Shown here one piece after another: positions 43,301-55,800 of a DNA stretch of 64,000 bases; position 1 is the stretch's first letter; every line of letters starts with the position of its first letter. The notes under the pieces are model-generated. The model was not told the DNA's origin, made no database searches, and saw nothing but the letters and a program-made list of their open reading frames with translations. Position numbers and translations under genes: made by a program. The stretch comes from Petrosia ficiformis (Eukaryota; Porifera; Demospongiae; Haplosclerida; Petrosiidae): contig OX345649.1 of the NCBI GenBank assembly GCA_947044365.1, positions 5,182,687 to 5,246,686 of the forward strand. The letters are read 5' to 3'.

Positions 43301-46300
43301 AGATTCTAATGATGATGTGTTTGTTAATACACCTTCTGGACAACCTCATCATGTCCACCCTTCCTCTCCACATGGTTACTCCATGTATCAACATGGAACA
43401 CATCCACCTCCTCCAAGGATAATAGATCATGTGCCATATCGTAGTAGACATAGTGAATGGTCAGATTACAGGCAACCAAACAGAGGTAGCTGGCGAGGAA
43501 AAGAAAATTTTGGTAAAGAGGTGAGACAGACTGTTTCAGTGTATCTGTGTGTCCTGTGTGTTGGTGACTTATGTCTATTTGTGACTGTATGTACATGTAT
43601 CTGTATGTACATGTACCTGTATGTTTTGTGTATGTTTCATTACATGTATATATTTCAGTTTGATGTTGAAGAAGAGCCAGAGTGGATGGAATTTGGACCT
43701 TCAGATCGTTATGAAGTCATGGAATTAAAAGGATTAGATGAACATGAGATGGAAAGAGAAGGTATCATACATGTACTACTAAAACAACATGTCAATACCT
43801 TAGTACTCATGATATCATGAAGGTTTTATTAACAAAAGGCATATGTACATGTAATGTATATGCACAATTCATAATATATGTACATATTATGTACACTGTA
43901 TACATGTACATTATAATGTTGATTGTGTACATGTACAATATAATTTATGTACATGTACATTTTATAATGTATATGATTGTGTACATGTACAATGTATGTA
44001 CATGTGCACAACTATATATACAATATACATATATATTATCATGTGTATGTATACATGCACATGAACAATGTATGTACATGTGCACAACTATATATACAAT
44101 ATACATATATATTATCATGTGTATGTATACATGCACATGAACAATGTATGTACATGTGCACAACTATATATACAATATACATATATATTATCATGTGTAT
44201 GTATACATGCACATGAACAATGTACATACATTGTATATAACTACATGTACATACATACATATTATCATGTATACATGTACATTGTATGTAAAGAGACAAA
44301 ATGTACCAGAAGCCAATAAAATTTGTTATACAGAGAACGACAGGACTATTAAGGTCATGCACGTTCACCATTACCTCAGAAAAATGTTCATAACTTTAGT
44401 TTGGAATGTCCAACAATATTTTTATCTGCACCATTGTCATATAATAGTCCTTCCCATTCTTTTTTGTGTATGTCAAATTCAATCCATTGCTTCATTGTTG
44501 AGTTACAGTATAATCATGTATTAACCTTATGACATTAAACTATACACTATATTATATATAAAGTCATCATATCCTAATTTTGAGGACATCGTGAATGTGA
44601 ACACACTTTAGATTATTGTTTGTTGGGTTACTGTTCAAAATTATGAATTAGTGTTAAAGTTATGGCATTTGGTCCCTTTTTAAACATAATATTATATGAA
44701 ATTTCAATAGCTCGCAAAGATGCAGTAGAACAGAAAAAGAAAGAAAATCAAGAAGATAAAGAGGTAACAGATGAGTCACCTTTGCCTAGCCCTCTGGAGA
44801 AAAAGATCGAGTTAAAAAAAGATGTGGTTGATTCCGTCCTTCCTCCCTCTTATCCTAAAAATACTGAAGAATTTATTCTCGATGGTTTTGATTTCAGTAC
44901 CGGACTGAGTATTTGTCACGAGTTAGCTACAGATAATGAAGAAGAAAAACAGATGCTACCGAATGTGAATGACAAACATCAAATGACGAATGCCTTAATG
45001 AGTATGTTGGGAGTATCTAAGGAAGAAGAGACTAAGAGTAATCCATTGTATAATAAACTGGACCAGAGAGTCTTGACCTTGGAGGAATTAGAAGAGCCAA
45101 TCATTTCTCAATCTGATATTGATCATACTGCATTTAATCGTTTACTGGCAGCTTTGGAATCGTCTAACACATCATTTGAAACTGATAGGGAACATTCTAA
45201 TGTAAGTTAAATAAATATTTATACCATGTGATGAGAAAAGAGGTAATTATTTCAATCAACTTTTAATGGTTTGGTTCTGGACCATTATGTATAAAAACAT
45301 AATTAAATTATACATCTAGATTGAGCAATAGTTAATGCCAAAGTTGATTGGCTTCTTATACAATATTAGCAAAAAGTGTTTTGATCAAAATTACAATTTA
45401 CCAAATGGCCCTTTTTCTCAAACATGTACATTAGTGGTGTGGAAACAGCTGGTCATTTAGGACATTGTGTGAATCTGGTAGATGTCTTGTAAATTTGAAC
45501 CTAAATATATAAATGCCATAGGTCAACATAGCTGCCTCTCACTAATTAACACCCCTGAGTATACTATAGATATATTTATTAAACTCATTTGACATTATGT
45601 TTGTTTTAGGATCTATCTAATATGGATCATATGCCAGGTCCTATTCGTCCTCCTGTTAAAACAGTCAGTCGTTCTTTATTCAATGATGAGATTGAGGACA
45701 GCATGTCCCCAATGAGTAATCCTTACCAGTAAGACACAATGGATGGATGGATGGATGGATGGATGGATGGATGGATGGATGGATGGATGGATGGATGGAT
45801 GGATGGATGGTTGGTTGGTTGGTTGGTTCGTTCGTTTGATGCGTGGATGGATGGATGGATGAATAAATAGATAGATACATGTAGATGGATAGATGGATGG
45901 TTGAATGAATTGGTGAATGAATGGGTATATAGATGATAATTATAGTTATAATGACAAATCATGATAATGTATTTCTTTGTAATAGTGACTCTTCTTACCC
46001 AACCAAACATCAGCACTCATCTTCTTTACCACATATGTATGCTACACCAAATGATGTTTCTCAAATGCAACAAAGATGGCAATCAAACAGCACCCACTGG
46101 TCTACTGGAATACCACATCATCAACTCAAACCACAGTTGTTAAATCCTTCACCTTCTTCTATCGGCATGCATCCTCATCATCTTCGTCAACGAAAACAGT
46201 CGCCAGTTAGTAGTAGCTGGGTAGTTGAAATGGAACAGCTACGAATTAGAGAGTTGAATCAAATACAACAAAACCGAAGAATGCAACACCATCAGCAACA

Positions 46301-47821
46301 GCTGCCTTCGCAAAAAGTGAGTTTTAAAAATGTGTATACATGTACATATGTATATACAAGAGTCTGTCATCCATCTGTTTATCTGTTCACACATCTATCT
46401 ATCTGTTCATCAGTCTCTCCATGTATTAATCTATCTATCCATCTATACATGTATTCATGTACATCTATCTACCCATCTGTCTATCCATGTATTCATCTAT
46501 TTTATCTGTTCACCTTTTATACATGTATTCATCTATCCATTCATCCATTTATTATTATTATTATTAGTCTTCTAGCTCCTCCCCTTCGTTAAGTTTTCTG
46601 CCAACATCTGTAATGAGGCAGATTCATAATTCTAAACCAAATCAATCGGTAATAAAAATATAATTAATCATAAATGATAATTAAATCTTTTTATTATAGA
46701 TTACTAAAGTAGCGAGATCACCTCAACATACTACTGGAATGATAGAACAAGGTAAATTAAACACATCTACAGTAATTATTTGATGCAGTATTTTGAGCTT
46801 TTGTTTTTTTCTCTCTAAAGAATTTCAGACACATACCAGTCAATCCGGTTTTACTGGTATGATACACCATCCAGACACGCATCTTCCTTCTCCCATTCTT
46901 CCTCCACATCTCCATTCACACTATCCTCCTCCTCCTCCTCCTCCTCCTATGAGAAGGAATCCTAGGGGACATGTTGATCTCACAGGTTATCCTACATCTC
47001 TACCACATCCACAATTACAACAACAATTTAGGATGGGTCAGTTCATAGCTAGAAAGTCATTACACAAGTTTAAACATCTTCTAAACACATCAGAAAGCTG
47101 CAGTTCAATGTCCACAACTCCTGTGCTTTGTTGTTATCTATTCTAAATAGTTCAACATTTTTCAGTCTGTTAGTTGAAACTCCATTGTTATAATCAAACA
47201 GCCCTTCACAATTGAAATGTTATTTAGGGTGCATGTTCTCAGAACATTCTACTTTTCACAGACATTTAGCTCTCAGCCCTTCAATTATTCCAATGGTAGC
47301 TGAATACAAGAATTAACAGTGTGCGTATTCCATACCATAGTAAATATTGATTGACCTTTGACCTTGTTAACATAATGTTGACCTTTCAACCTGTTAGTTA
47401 ACAAGTACTTGTAGCACATAACAAACACTTGCAAACAAATGCTTGCTATTTCGTCATTTTGTATACAAAATTTGGTATCCAGGAAGTGTAGTTCTTCCTG
47501 GATACCAAATGTAGTTGGTTTCATATACATAATGACTGAATAACGATAGAGTATTTGAATTTATTTTGCTCTGTGAATATAGTTTTCTACTTTCCAGATT
47601 TGGGTATTTGTCCAACATTGCCATCAAAATTCTCATGAATATTATTATGTGGTTCATTTAGGGTAGGGTTAGGATTCCCTTGTGGTTAGGGTTCAATCAA
47701 TATCAAGTGATCTTAGTCTTTGATGGCAATCTTGGACATCACTCGATTTGGGTCACATTTGAGAATTTCTCTATCCTATTTGTTTTTAGGTATTCCTCCA
47801 ATGAAACCGGGACTGTACTGA
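40337..47821 (+). CDS. EIF4ENIF1: 4E-T, eIF4E transporter
   Basis: Long, mostly disordered protein from the ATG at 40337 (exon 1 to 40397, exon 2 40455-41134, exon 3 from 41485) to a stop at 47819-47821. The eIF4E-binding motif YDRETLIAL (Y-x4-L-hydrophobic) is split by the exon 2/3 junction. Then [13 protein letters not shown] matches the SPQRRSFGGGC signature of 4E-T, and [11 protein letters not shown]... VMELKGLDE matches the Cup-homology segment that binds DDX6. Downstream is Gln/His/Pro-rich, with a run of eight prolines near 46930, and the tail ends [10 protein letters not shown]. Role: brings eIF4E to P-bodies with DDX6, LSM14 and CCR4-NOT, repressing and storing mRNA. AATAAA at 48925-48930 suggests a long 3' UTR. 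Confidence 0.92.
42406..42525 (-). mobile_element. Dispersed TIR repeat family B, copy 2 (inverted)
   Basis: In a 4E-T intron; inverted relative to copies at 28405 and 47608. Begins GATGTCCAAGATTGCCATCA and ends TTTTGATGGCAATGTTGGACA. Confidence 0.82.
43840..44290. repeat. 76-base tandem repeat of TACATG-rich sequence
   Basis: About three clear copies (from about 44000) in a 4E-T intron, with TGTGCACAACTATATATA. Open frames on both strands are artefacts of TACATG content. Confidence 0.92.
44385..44610 (+). mobile_element. Dispersed repeat family C, copy 3
   Basis: In a 4E-T intron. AAATGTTCATAACTTTAGTT, TTCTTTTTTGTGTATGTC and ACATCGTGAATGTGAACACA align with the copy at 29245. Confidence 0.82.
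45735..45935. repeat. GGAT tetranucleotide repeat
   Basis: (GGAT)n changing to GGTT and back in a 4E-T intron, starting immediately after the donor. ATCT/ATCC-rich simple sequence also occupies 46330-46560 in a later intron. Confidence 0.93.
47608..47748 (+). mobile_element. Dispersed TIR repeat family B, copy 3
   Basis: In the last 4E-T intron. TGTCCAACATTGCCATCAAA at the left and TTTGATGGCAATCTTGGACA at the right, same interior as copy 1. Confidence 0.85.
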
Positions 47822-48129
47822 TGTGATTGGCTAAAACCAGTAACTTGGAAATCATAAAGATGTATACATATGGAAAAACAAATTTAAATGTTTACCTCAC
47901 TTATTCTTGCTTATGTTTCGTAAATGGCATCTCATTATGTAATCATGACGTCATTGTTATTACTGATTGATGCTCTCAAGATTTGTCCATGATGTCAAAA
48001 TCTTTAACATCTTTTTTTGGTTGTGCAAGAGTGATCTTGCAACTCTAATTTCATAATCAAAATTTGAAAGCTGGAAGTTAATTAATTTTTAAAGCTACAA
48101 CAGTCATTTATTACCTTCACATTATGCAG

Positions 48130-48600
48130 GTGGAAGTTTCTGCATGTGACTATAAATAGTAACATAACCCACCTACTATTTATAGTAACAAAACCATAGC
48201 ATGGTGGTTTCTGCATGTGACTATAAATAGCAACATAACCCACCTACTAAGAAAACATACAAGTCTCTGCATGTGACTATAAATAGCAACATAACCCACC
48301 TACTAAGAAAACATACAAGTCTCTGCATGTGACTCACTACTATAAATAGTAACAAAACCATAACGTGTCAGTTTCTGTGTCTGACTATAAATAGTAACAT
48401 AACCCACCTACTGTTTATAGTAACAAAAATCATACAAGTTTCTGCATGTGACTTTCACTACTATAAATAGTAACATAACCCACCTACTATTTATAGTAAC
48501 AAAAACTTCATACAAGTTTCTGCAAGTGACTTTCACTACTATAAATAGTAACATAACCCACCTATACTATTTATAGTAACAAAACATCATATGACTGTAT
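48130..48600. repeat. Array with CTATAAATAG / CTATTTATAG cores
   Basis: Roughly seven units, each pairing CTATAAATAGTAACATAACC with CTATTTATAGTAACA in opposite orientation, plus TCTGCATGTGACT. It lies in the likely 3' UTR of 4E-T, so the transcript could form several stem-loops. Confidence 0.88.
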
Positions 48601-49017
48601 ACAAGTTCATTGTCTAGAATTGTGCACTACAACATTTACTGGAAAACTAAGAAGATTGGCATTGAATGAATTCAGCTCAGAAAGGTGTGTGATGGAGAAT
48701 GTCTTACTGAAGTTTTTTTAAGAAGCATAATTATATATGTTAAAAGAAATATTTTTAATGTGTTTAATTTAGTGTTGAAATAATCTTATTTATTTATTAT
48801 TATTATTATTATTGTAATTTCTTTATTGTTTTGTTTTTTTTCCTTGTTTATTCTGTTATACAGGGCGTTGCTGAAAACCAGTATACCCTTATTGATGCTT
48901 CTTTCCCTGTCTAAAGAACTTTGAAATAAAATTAAACAAGTGTATATAGAGAACCATAAAAGTATAGTTGGTTATGCAATGATGATCAGATGAGTAATTA
49001 GTAGTGATTATTATTGG

Positions 49018-49200
49018 CCATTATTTCAAGTATTGGTGTCAGTCATTTCTGAAAGGATGTAACTAAATACTTCAATAAGTGCACTAATGTCATTTCTAGT
49101 GATTATATTTTTATAATCATTGAGAAAACGCTCATTTCCTAATCAGAAACCACAAGGTATATATATATATATCAGATGGTTTATCTGTGCATCACTATTA
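49018..49200 (+). mobile_element. Dispersed repeat family D, copy 2
   Basis: Between 4E-T and LLPH. Shares TTTCTGAAAGGATGTAAC, AATGTCATTT and GAGAAAACGCTCATTT with the copy at 29835. Confidence 0.75.
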
Positions 49201-49317
49201 GGTCACATGATATTGGGGAGGATAGAGAGTATTACTCCTATAATTATAATTGTATAATGTGCATATGCACACATTTGATCATATCTCAGTTTAAAATTAT
49301 TAATGAATACTTAAAGG

Positions 49318-49712
49318 TTATTTTCTACGGTTATTCTTTTTCTTGTATTTTCGTAATTTTCTAAGTTTATTTTTCTGGCTACGAGACAAAGTCCACTTGG
49401 AAATCTCTTTCTTAGATATCTTTGTTACTCCACTTGGTAGATCTGTTGCCATTTTACAGTCATCTACATCCATTACATGCTCAGTAACATGTTTCTCATT
49501 GACGTCAGTACATTTTTCTAACAAAAAATGAAAATAATTTATGAACAGTTTAAAAATCAAAGATTACCTGATTCCGTCTGCATATCTTCAGATTTCCTGG
49601 CTTGTATTGTATAATAATGCTGCCATGCCTTCTGCCTTTCTCTCTCTCTAAACTTTTTTCTTCTTAGAGAAAGAACACGCTGTCTTCCTTTAGAACGGAG
49701 ACTTTTTGCCAT
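49318..49712 (-). CDS. LLPH: LLPH-like small basic nucleolar protein
   Basis: Two exons (49712-49568, 49517-49318) give 114 residues; human LLPH has 129. It starts MAKSLRSK, the family signature, followed by a basic stretch, an acidic middle with DVDDCKMATD (human MKMETD) and a highly basic tail (RSQKNKLRKLRKYKKKNNRRK minus its last residue fits nucleolar targeting). Family role: nucleolar protein linked to ribosome biogenesis, first described in Aplysia long-term facilitation. Divergent from the next gene; CACGTG at 49720-49725 lies eight bases upstream of the ATG. Confidence 0.85.
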
Positions 49713-50028
49713 CTTTTAACACGTGGGTATGAAGAAACCACGCCCACATGGGTGTGATCCATAATCACGTGATGATCAAAACACTGTGTTTTGTGTTTAG
49801 TAAGCAGCTTTTGTCTTGGGGGAAACAGTTCGAGTGCGTCCTACAGTGTCTAGGAGCCTCTTCTATCCTCGTTTTGAACGTACTCATACTTTCCCAGTAG
49901 CAGCTATATACTCTATAATCCCTAATTTACTGTGAGTTGAACTAATGTTTGACAGTATGATTATATACATGTATATATATATATATATATATAATGTATT
50001 TATCCAGTGTATCTAAACTTGAGTCAAA
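49713..50028. promoter_or_regulatory. LLPH / small-gene head-to-head promoter
   Basis: CACGTG at 49720-49725 and 49766-49771, plus CCACGCCCAC (KLF/SP-like) at about 49738-49747. An exon-like open stretch at about 49802-49937 ending in CT|GTGAGT may be an untranslated first exon of the small gene. Confidence 0.55.
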
Positions 50029-50986
50029 ATGTGTTACAAATGTGGACAAATGAAACAGCCTCCAACGAAGGAGTCTTCTAAGCTGTCATTGTTTCCAAGG
50101 TTTGTCATTAATTAAATATAATGATCTATTAATTCAAGTGGGTGACCTCTATTCTTCAGTAGTTTCCTTGATAGGTTGTATCATTGATCATGCCTACTCG
50201 TTCTTGTCAGTTGATCCTAGCACTCAACACACACACATACACATAGTTAATCTTAGGATTCTACACACACACACAGTTGTTAGTATCTGAACACGGTTTA
50301 TGTTTCTCGTCTCATTTAGTACATACTTTCAACGCCAAGCAACTCGTCAGCAATGTATGAATTATCAAGAGAGAGTCAGTCCAGAGGAGGTCAAGTCAGC
50401 TATTGGTGTGTGTACAGTTTTCATTATGCAGAAAACATATGAATGGATAACAAAAAATTGACAAATGACAAATAATTTCTAATTTAAAAAAACTAAGCTT
50501 TTTTTCATATAACACTTAAATTGCATTGTTTTTTTGTTTTTTTACTGTACAATAATCAAGAATAATGTAGATTTTAATAAGCCATTTCAGCAGTCAGAAG
50601 TGAAGGAAATATAATATTCATTAGCTCTCTAGTGCGTACTACCCAGAGTTTTTGATGTTCATTGGCCAAATCAGCTCAACAATAGTTAGTGTGTGCACCA
50701 TTGTGAATACAATTAACAGAGTCAATGTTGCTGGTGATTATATATCATAATTAACTGCACCACTGACCCAAAGAGAGAACTGTGCAGTCCCAAATAAGCT
50801 CTTTGGGCCATGCCATATTAGCTTATCAAAAACATTGATACCACCCCTTTTGTGTAGTCTTATCCCCAAACTGCCATACCTGTTGCAGGATGTGATGGTC
50901 TGCCTTTTGCTTGGAGGGTGTGGGAATTTCAGAATGAGGATGTAGCAGTCTGGGTACGAGACTATTTCACTGTTCTATTATTATAA
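50029..50986 (+). CDS. Unrecognised 84-residue protein
   Basis: Three exons (50029-50099, 50320-50405, 50889-50986), total 255 bases. All junctions are GT...AG and phases agree. The protein opens MCYKCGQMKQ, a CxxC pair, then has a charged middle (TYFQRQATRQQCMNY, SPEEVKSAIG) and a hydrophobic/aromatic end (FAWRVWEFQNEDVAVW then VRDYFTVLLL). There is an in-frame stop upstream of the ATG. The stop TAA overlaps an AATAAA at 50985-50990, so the 3' UTR would be very short. I do not recognise the family; the CxxC could bind metal. It fills the + slot in the alternating gene order. It could also be a fragment of a longer gene whose 5' exon lies near 49802-49937. Confidence 0.5.
50645..50845 (-). 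mobile_element. Dispersed repeat family A, copy 3 (inverted)
   Basis: In intron 2 of the small gene. ACCATTGTGAATACAATTAA, CCCAAAGAGAGAACTGTGCA and CTTTGGGCCATGCCATATTA match the inverted form of copy 4. Confidence 0.7.
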
Positions 50987-51230
50987 TAAATACCTACATA
51001 CATTGTGTAATCACACAGATAATAATTAAATACAAAAACAATAATTGTAAACAACTTAATTTTCCACATACTAAAAGCTATACACAATTAAAAAAGGATT
51101 TGCTAAAAACAGTAAAACACTTTTGTTTATTAAAAAAAAAGAACATCAACTCAGTGAAAAGAATAATATTTCGTGAATAAAATCTGATTTGGCAATACTC
51201 TAATGAAGGGACTTGTATGTGTGACTATAT

Positions 51231-51702
51231 CTACTTCAAGTTCTCCATACATGTAACAAGAAATCTTGCTGCCTTTACAACATCATAAGCACTGGTAATA
51301 ACTAGACGAGTATGATAAGCCAAATCCTGATGAGATGGATTATGACATTCCTTCTGCAAATGAGTTGTTGCTGACTCTAATTCACGAATGGAACCGATTA
51401 ACTCAGGAGATTCAAGTTTCTGTATATCACAATGTAAACATTATAATCATATTATGTACTACATGTATGTATATATAGTAGCCATAAAAATCAAACACTT
51501 TGGCACTTATCATGTTTTATAGACATTCACAGAATGGTAACTATGGAGACCAATAGTTATAATAATTATATAATAAGCAACCACAATACATAAGTAATAA
51601 ATAGCTCAGTAACTATGGAGATTAGCACTGCATCAAGGGTGCTGATTTCTACAATTGCTTATGCTACGTTGTACTGGTTACCACTGAGTGTAATGTATAC
51701 TA

Positions 51703-51744
<42 letters not shown>

Positions 51745-52837
51745 AATATTTATATATCTCATAATGAGATTCATAGCCCACGTATTTTTAATTGGGCGTG
51801 TAAGTTTATATTGTGCATATAAACCTAGGTTGATATTTTGAACCTTCTGCTAATAATCAGTCTCTATACAGAAATACTGGCTGAAACTTGATGGCAATTT
51901 CTTGCAGGACAATGACAATGCTAGGTATGAATCTCATGCTAAAATATATCAGATATAACATGTTTCATCTGTCTGTTACACGCTCGGGCCTACGGCCCTC
52001 GTTTGATATCTTTCCTCGTGGCAGGTTTACATTACGCATATAGACCTCTGAAACATGTTATATATAACACATATATATATATATATATCTTTCTTTTACA
52101 ACCAGTATCTATATACAAATAACTATAGTATACATGTACATGTTTTTGTAAATAACTCTATTATATATGTACTGTATAGAGTGTTTTGTACTGTGTTGTT
52201 TGTAATTACAGGTGATCCTCATACACAAATGTATAGTTATATACATGTGTTTTATGTTAAACTACTGTGTGTTACTTACTGAAGGAAACATTTGAATCAC
52301 TTTGTTAACAGCAGCTGTTATACTTAGCGAACATCGTGCAAATCTGTGTACAAATTTAATTAGATAGATATGGACTGATAGTTAAATAGAGAGATAGTCT
52401 AGAGTTCTTATAGTATGATAATAGATAATAAGACTATATTTAGTTATAGTTATAGTATGACTAGTTTAGTTTAGTTATAGTTTAATTAACTAAGGTAATA
52501 TTAGGCTTACTAAAAGGGTTTAGTTTTAGTTAACTAAAAGTGCCCAATTTCTATTTAGTTAGATATAGTTATTGCAGTAGACTTGTAATTTAGTTATAGT
52601 ACAATACCTTACTAAAAAGGGTTTTAGTTATAGTTAATTAAAAATTAAACACATACTCGTCCTGTCTTTGAGTCTGTGCAGCCTTCAATAGTTCTTGAAT
52701 AAAAAAGGTGACATTTTTTATTTGTGCATGTACAGTATCCACTGATGGTAGCTTTAATGGGCCAGGGGCTGGTTGATCTTTGGAGTGAACTGGTGAATTT
52801 TCCGGCTGTTTTGACGGTTGACTGGTAACTCTTGTTC

Positions 52838-52868
<31 letters not shown>

Positions 52869-55800
52869 AAGTGGAGGTGACTGACCATTATCACGTGAAA
52901 CCTGAGTTTCTTCATCAAAAGCAGAATCTTCTAATGGAGTTTCTTTACCTATAAAGTAGATAGACTATTAAAGATTAAAGGTCATAATTATGAATGATTA
53001 CCTGTTACAGAGCTCTCAACACTTTCGATACTGGAAATACTTGGTTGAGTGCTTTTACTAGGATTAGTGGGAGGAAGAGGCTGAGGTGATGATGAGATAG
53101 ATGGCGTGGTTGTTCGTGATTGAGGCGAGAGAGAAGGAGTGTGAGGTAAAGGAGATGTGTTCCTCATAAAAGGAGGTGTGGACCAGGTCTTCTGTAGTGA
53201 GATTTTAGGTTTAGCCGGAGGAGGTGGCTTGAACTGTGTGTAGAATTATATAATATTACATTTTACTAATTATGTTATTTAAAAAATGCATAATATTCAT
53301 TAATTAATTATATTTATACACAATAGACATAACTCAATTTAAAACATTTTAAAAATCACCATATTCCACATAGCTCCAGTCCTAAACTCAAAACTAATAC
53401 ATTTTACACAATGTCATTACACTAAAAGCATTGATCATTAGCAGTTGCCGAAGCTTCTTATTACTGTTTCTGTACTATAGACTCACTACTAGAGACTTTA
53501 CTACATGCTGAGTTACTACTGAAAGACACTTCCATGTTTTTGTCAGAGCACATGCACTTTCCATACTTTTAGTGTAATTTTCTGTAATCTGCATTATTAC
53601 ACGTATAATTTTACATAAATCTTTGTAGTTGGAGGCACTGATATTCTTCATGCGACTACTCACCTTCTTGTTTACTTCAGAGTAAGCATACATGCTCTGG
53701 ATTTCAGAGATAGTCTGTGTGGATGGTGAGAGCAGGTTATCCTGCTGTGGTACAGGGACTGGAGGAAACGTGGGGGATGTAGGACTCTTTGATGTGGTTG
53801 ATTCTGGAGTAGCTGAGGATTTTCGGAGATCTGAATTTTCTGTGATTATTTTATTAAGCTGTATATTGATGGGAGAATGAAATGTAGTAAAACTGATGCA
53901 CGATTATACAAATGTATACATTTCACCATTTTTGTTAAAATTGACTGGTTAGGTTTCATTGAAACTTGGCTGTTATATGTAATATTTGATAAACATGTGA
54001 TAATGATTAATCTTCCTGGATACCAAATGCCATTGGCTTCATGCACATAGCAACTATATCACAAGTGTTTAAATACAAACATTGAGCGAATATTTGTCCC
54101 TAAAAACACTCAACACATATTATAATATACATGTACATGTGTACAGTCTATATTATATAACTCGTGTACCTGTTTTTGTAAATCATTGACTTTTTGGTTA
54201 AGCAACTCATTTTCAACTTGAAGCTCTTCTTTTTCCTTCTATAAATAGAAATACAAGCATACTAGTATATGACTACACACAATACAATCATATGTACATA
54301 CACCCAGATAAGAGGAAGAGAGAGACAGACAGAGGAGGGACACACACATTGACAATTACGCCCAGATATGGAGAAAGAGACAGACAGACAGAAAGGAGAC
54401 ACACACACACACATTGATTGTAAATAAGAGAGACAGACAGAGAAAGGAGACACACATTGATTGTAAACAATTACACCCAGATAAGAAGAAAGGGACAGAC
54501 AGAAAGGAGACACACACACACACATTGATTGTAAATAACAAGAGAGACAGACAGAGGAGAGAGAGACACACACATTAATTGTGTTTCTCTTATGATAATA
54601 CTATGTCCATGTACCTGTATTTTTCTAAGTTGTTCCATTATCAAGTTAAATTTAATTTTGCTAACAGTTTCCTCCACTTCACTCAATACAAGACCAGGTG
54701 ATGGTATATTAACTCTATCTTTGCCATCTTTCCCACTATTGTATCGTGCGTATGTAGTCTTTGGACGAGCTGGTAATGCCGGAGGTGGGTTCTTACGATA
54801 TTTGGATATCTTGTTATCTGTAACTACACTATACTCACTCTCTGTCACAGTAGTAACTTTTTTTATAGGGTCTGGAGTACCAATCAAACTATAACTTTCT
54901 TTTTCTACTATGCCTTCACCGTCACCTTCTCCCATTTTGATCTCAGGTTGATCACGAAGATGACTATAATGATCCTCCATTATTGGATTCGGAGTTGGAA
55001 TATCCTCTCCTACAACACTGTAAGTACTTTCAATAGGGGGTGTTAGTTTAGACCGATGTCTCAAAGGGACTCCATCTCCCGATCCATCACCCTCAACACT
55101 CTCCTCAGGAACATCATCATAATCATGTTCTGGTACAAAACCACTGGAAGTTGGTACAATATTACCAGAACGCTGGCCTGTGTAGTGTGAGAATTATTAC
55201 ATTATGCTAATACCTTGTACTTTGATTCCATTTTGATTAAACACATTACCTCATCTTGTTCAACATCGTGTACAGGAAATCAATGAAAATGTGATATTCA
55301 GAAAAAGTTATTGTTAAAACTGTTTCATTGACTTCCTGTACAAGATGGCGGAATGACAATTAATGAATTATAACACAAGCGTTTGATCAAAATTATTTGG
55401 TGTGTGAAAGTATCCCCTTTTTAAAATTAGGTAATATATAATTTTTAGATGGCTATTTGGCTATGTTTAACAGGAAGCAAATCTTCTATGGTATGGTATC
55501 TAAGAAGCCTCTTCTGAATACCACATTCTATTAGCTTCTTGTATAGAATGGCTAACTATTTGTGTAAATGCAATACAGTCTTCACTAACAAATTCCCATT
55601 ATTAATGATAATAGAAGGGTCCCACTCACCAGTCTCTAAACTTATATTTTGTCTTCTTTTTGTGTCCAATAGTAAATCAATAACAAGAAGAGAAAACTCC
55701 TTGGCATCTAAAGTGGCAAGTTTCTGTCGTCCTTGGTTACGCATTGGTGAGATCGTTGGGTTCACAGGAAGAAATGCAATGGAGTTTTGTAGCTGTTGAT

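Larger units (their letters stand above)
47822..49317. other. 4E-T / LLPH convergent interval
   Basis: About 1.5 kb tail-to-tail spacer. It carries the 4E-T 3' UTR with a polyA signal at 48925-48930, a CTATAAATAGTAACA array at 48130-48600, and a family D repeat copy at 49018-49200. No supported gene. Confidence 0.65.

Noticed and set aside
43817..44524. Overlapping frames rich in Cys, Tyr, Ile, Met and His
   Set aside because: TACATG-rich tandem repeat in a 4E-T intron; no coding pattern.
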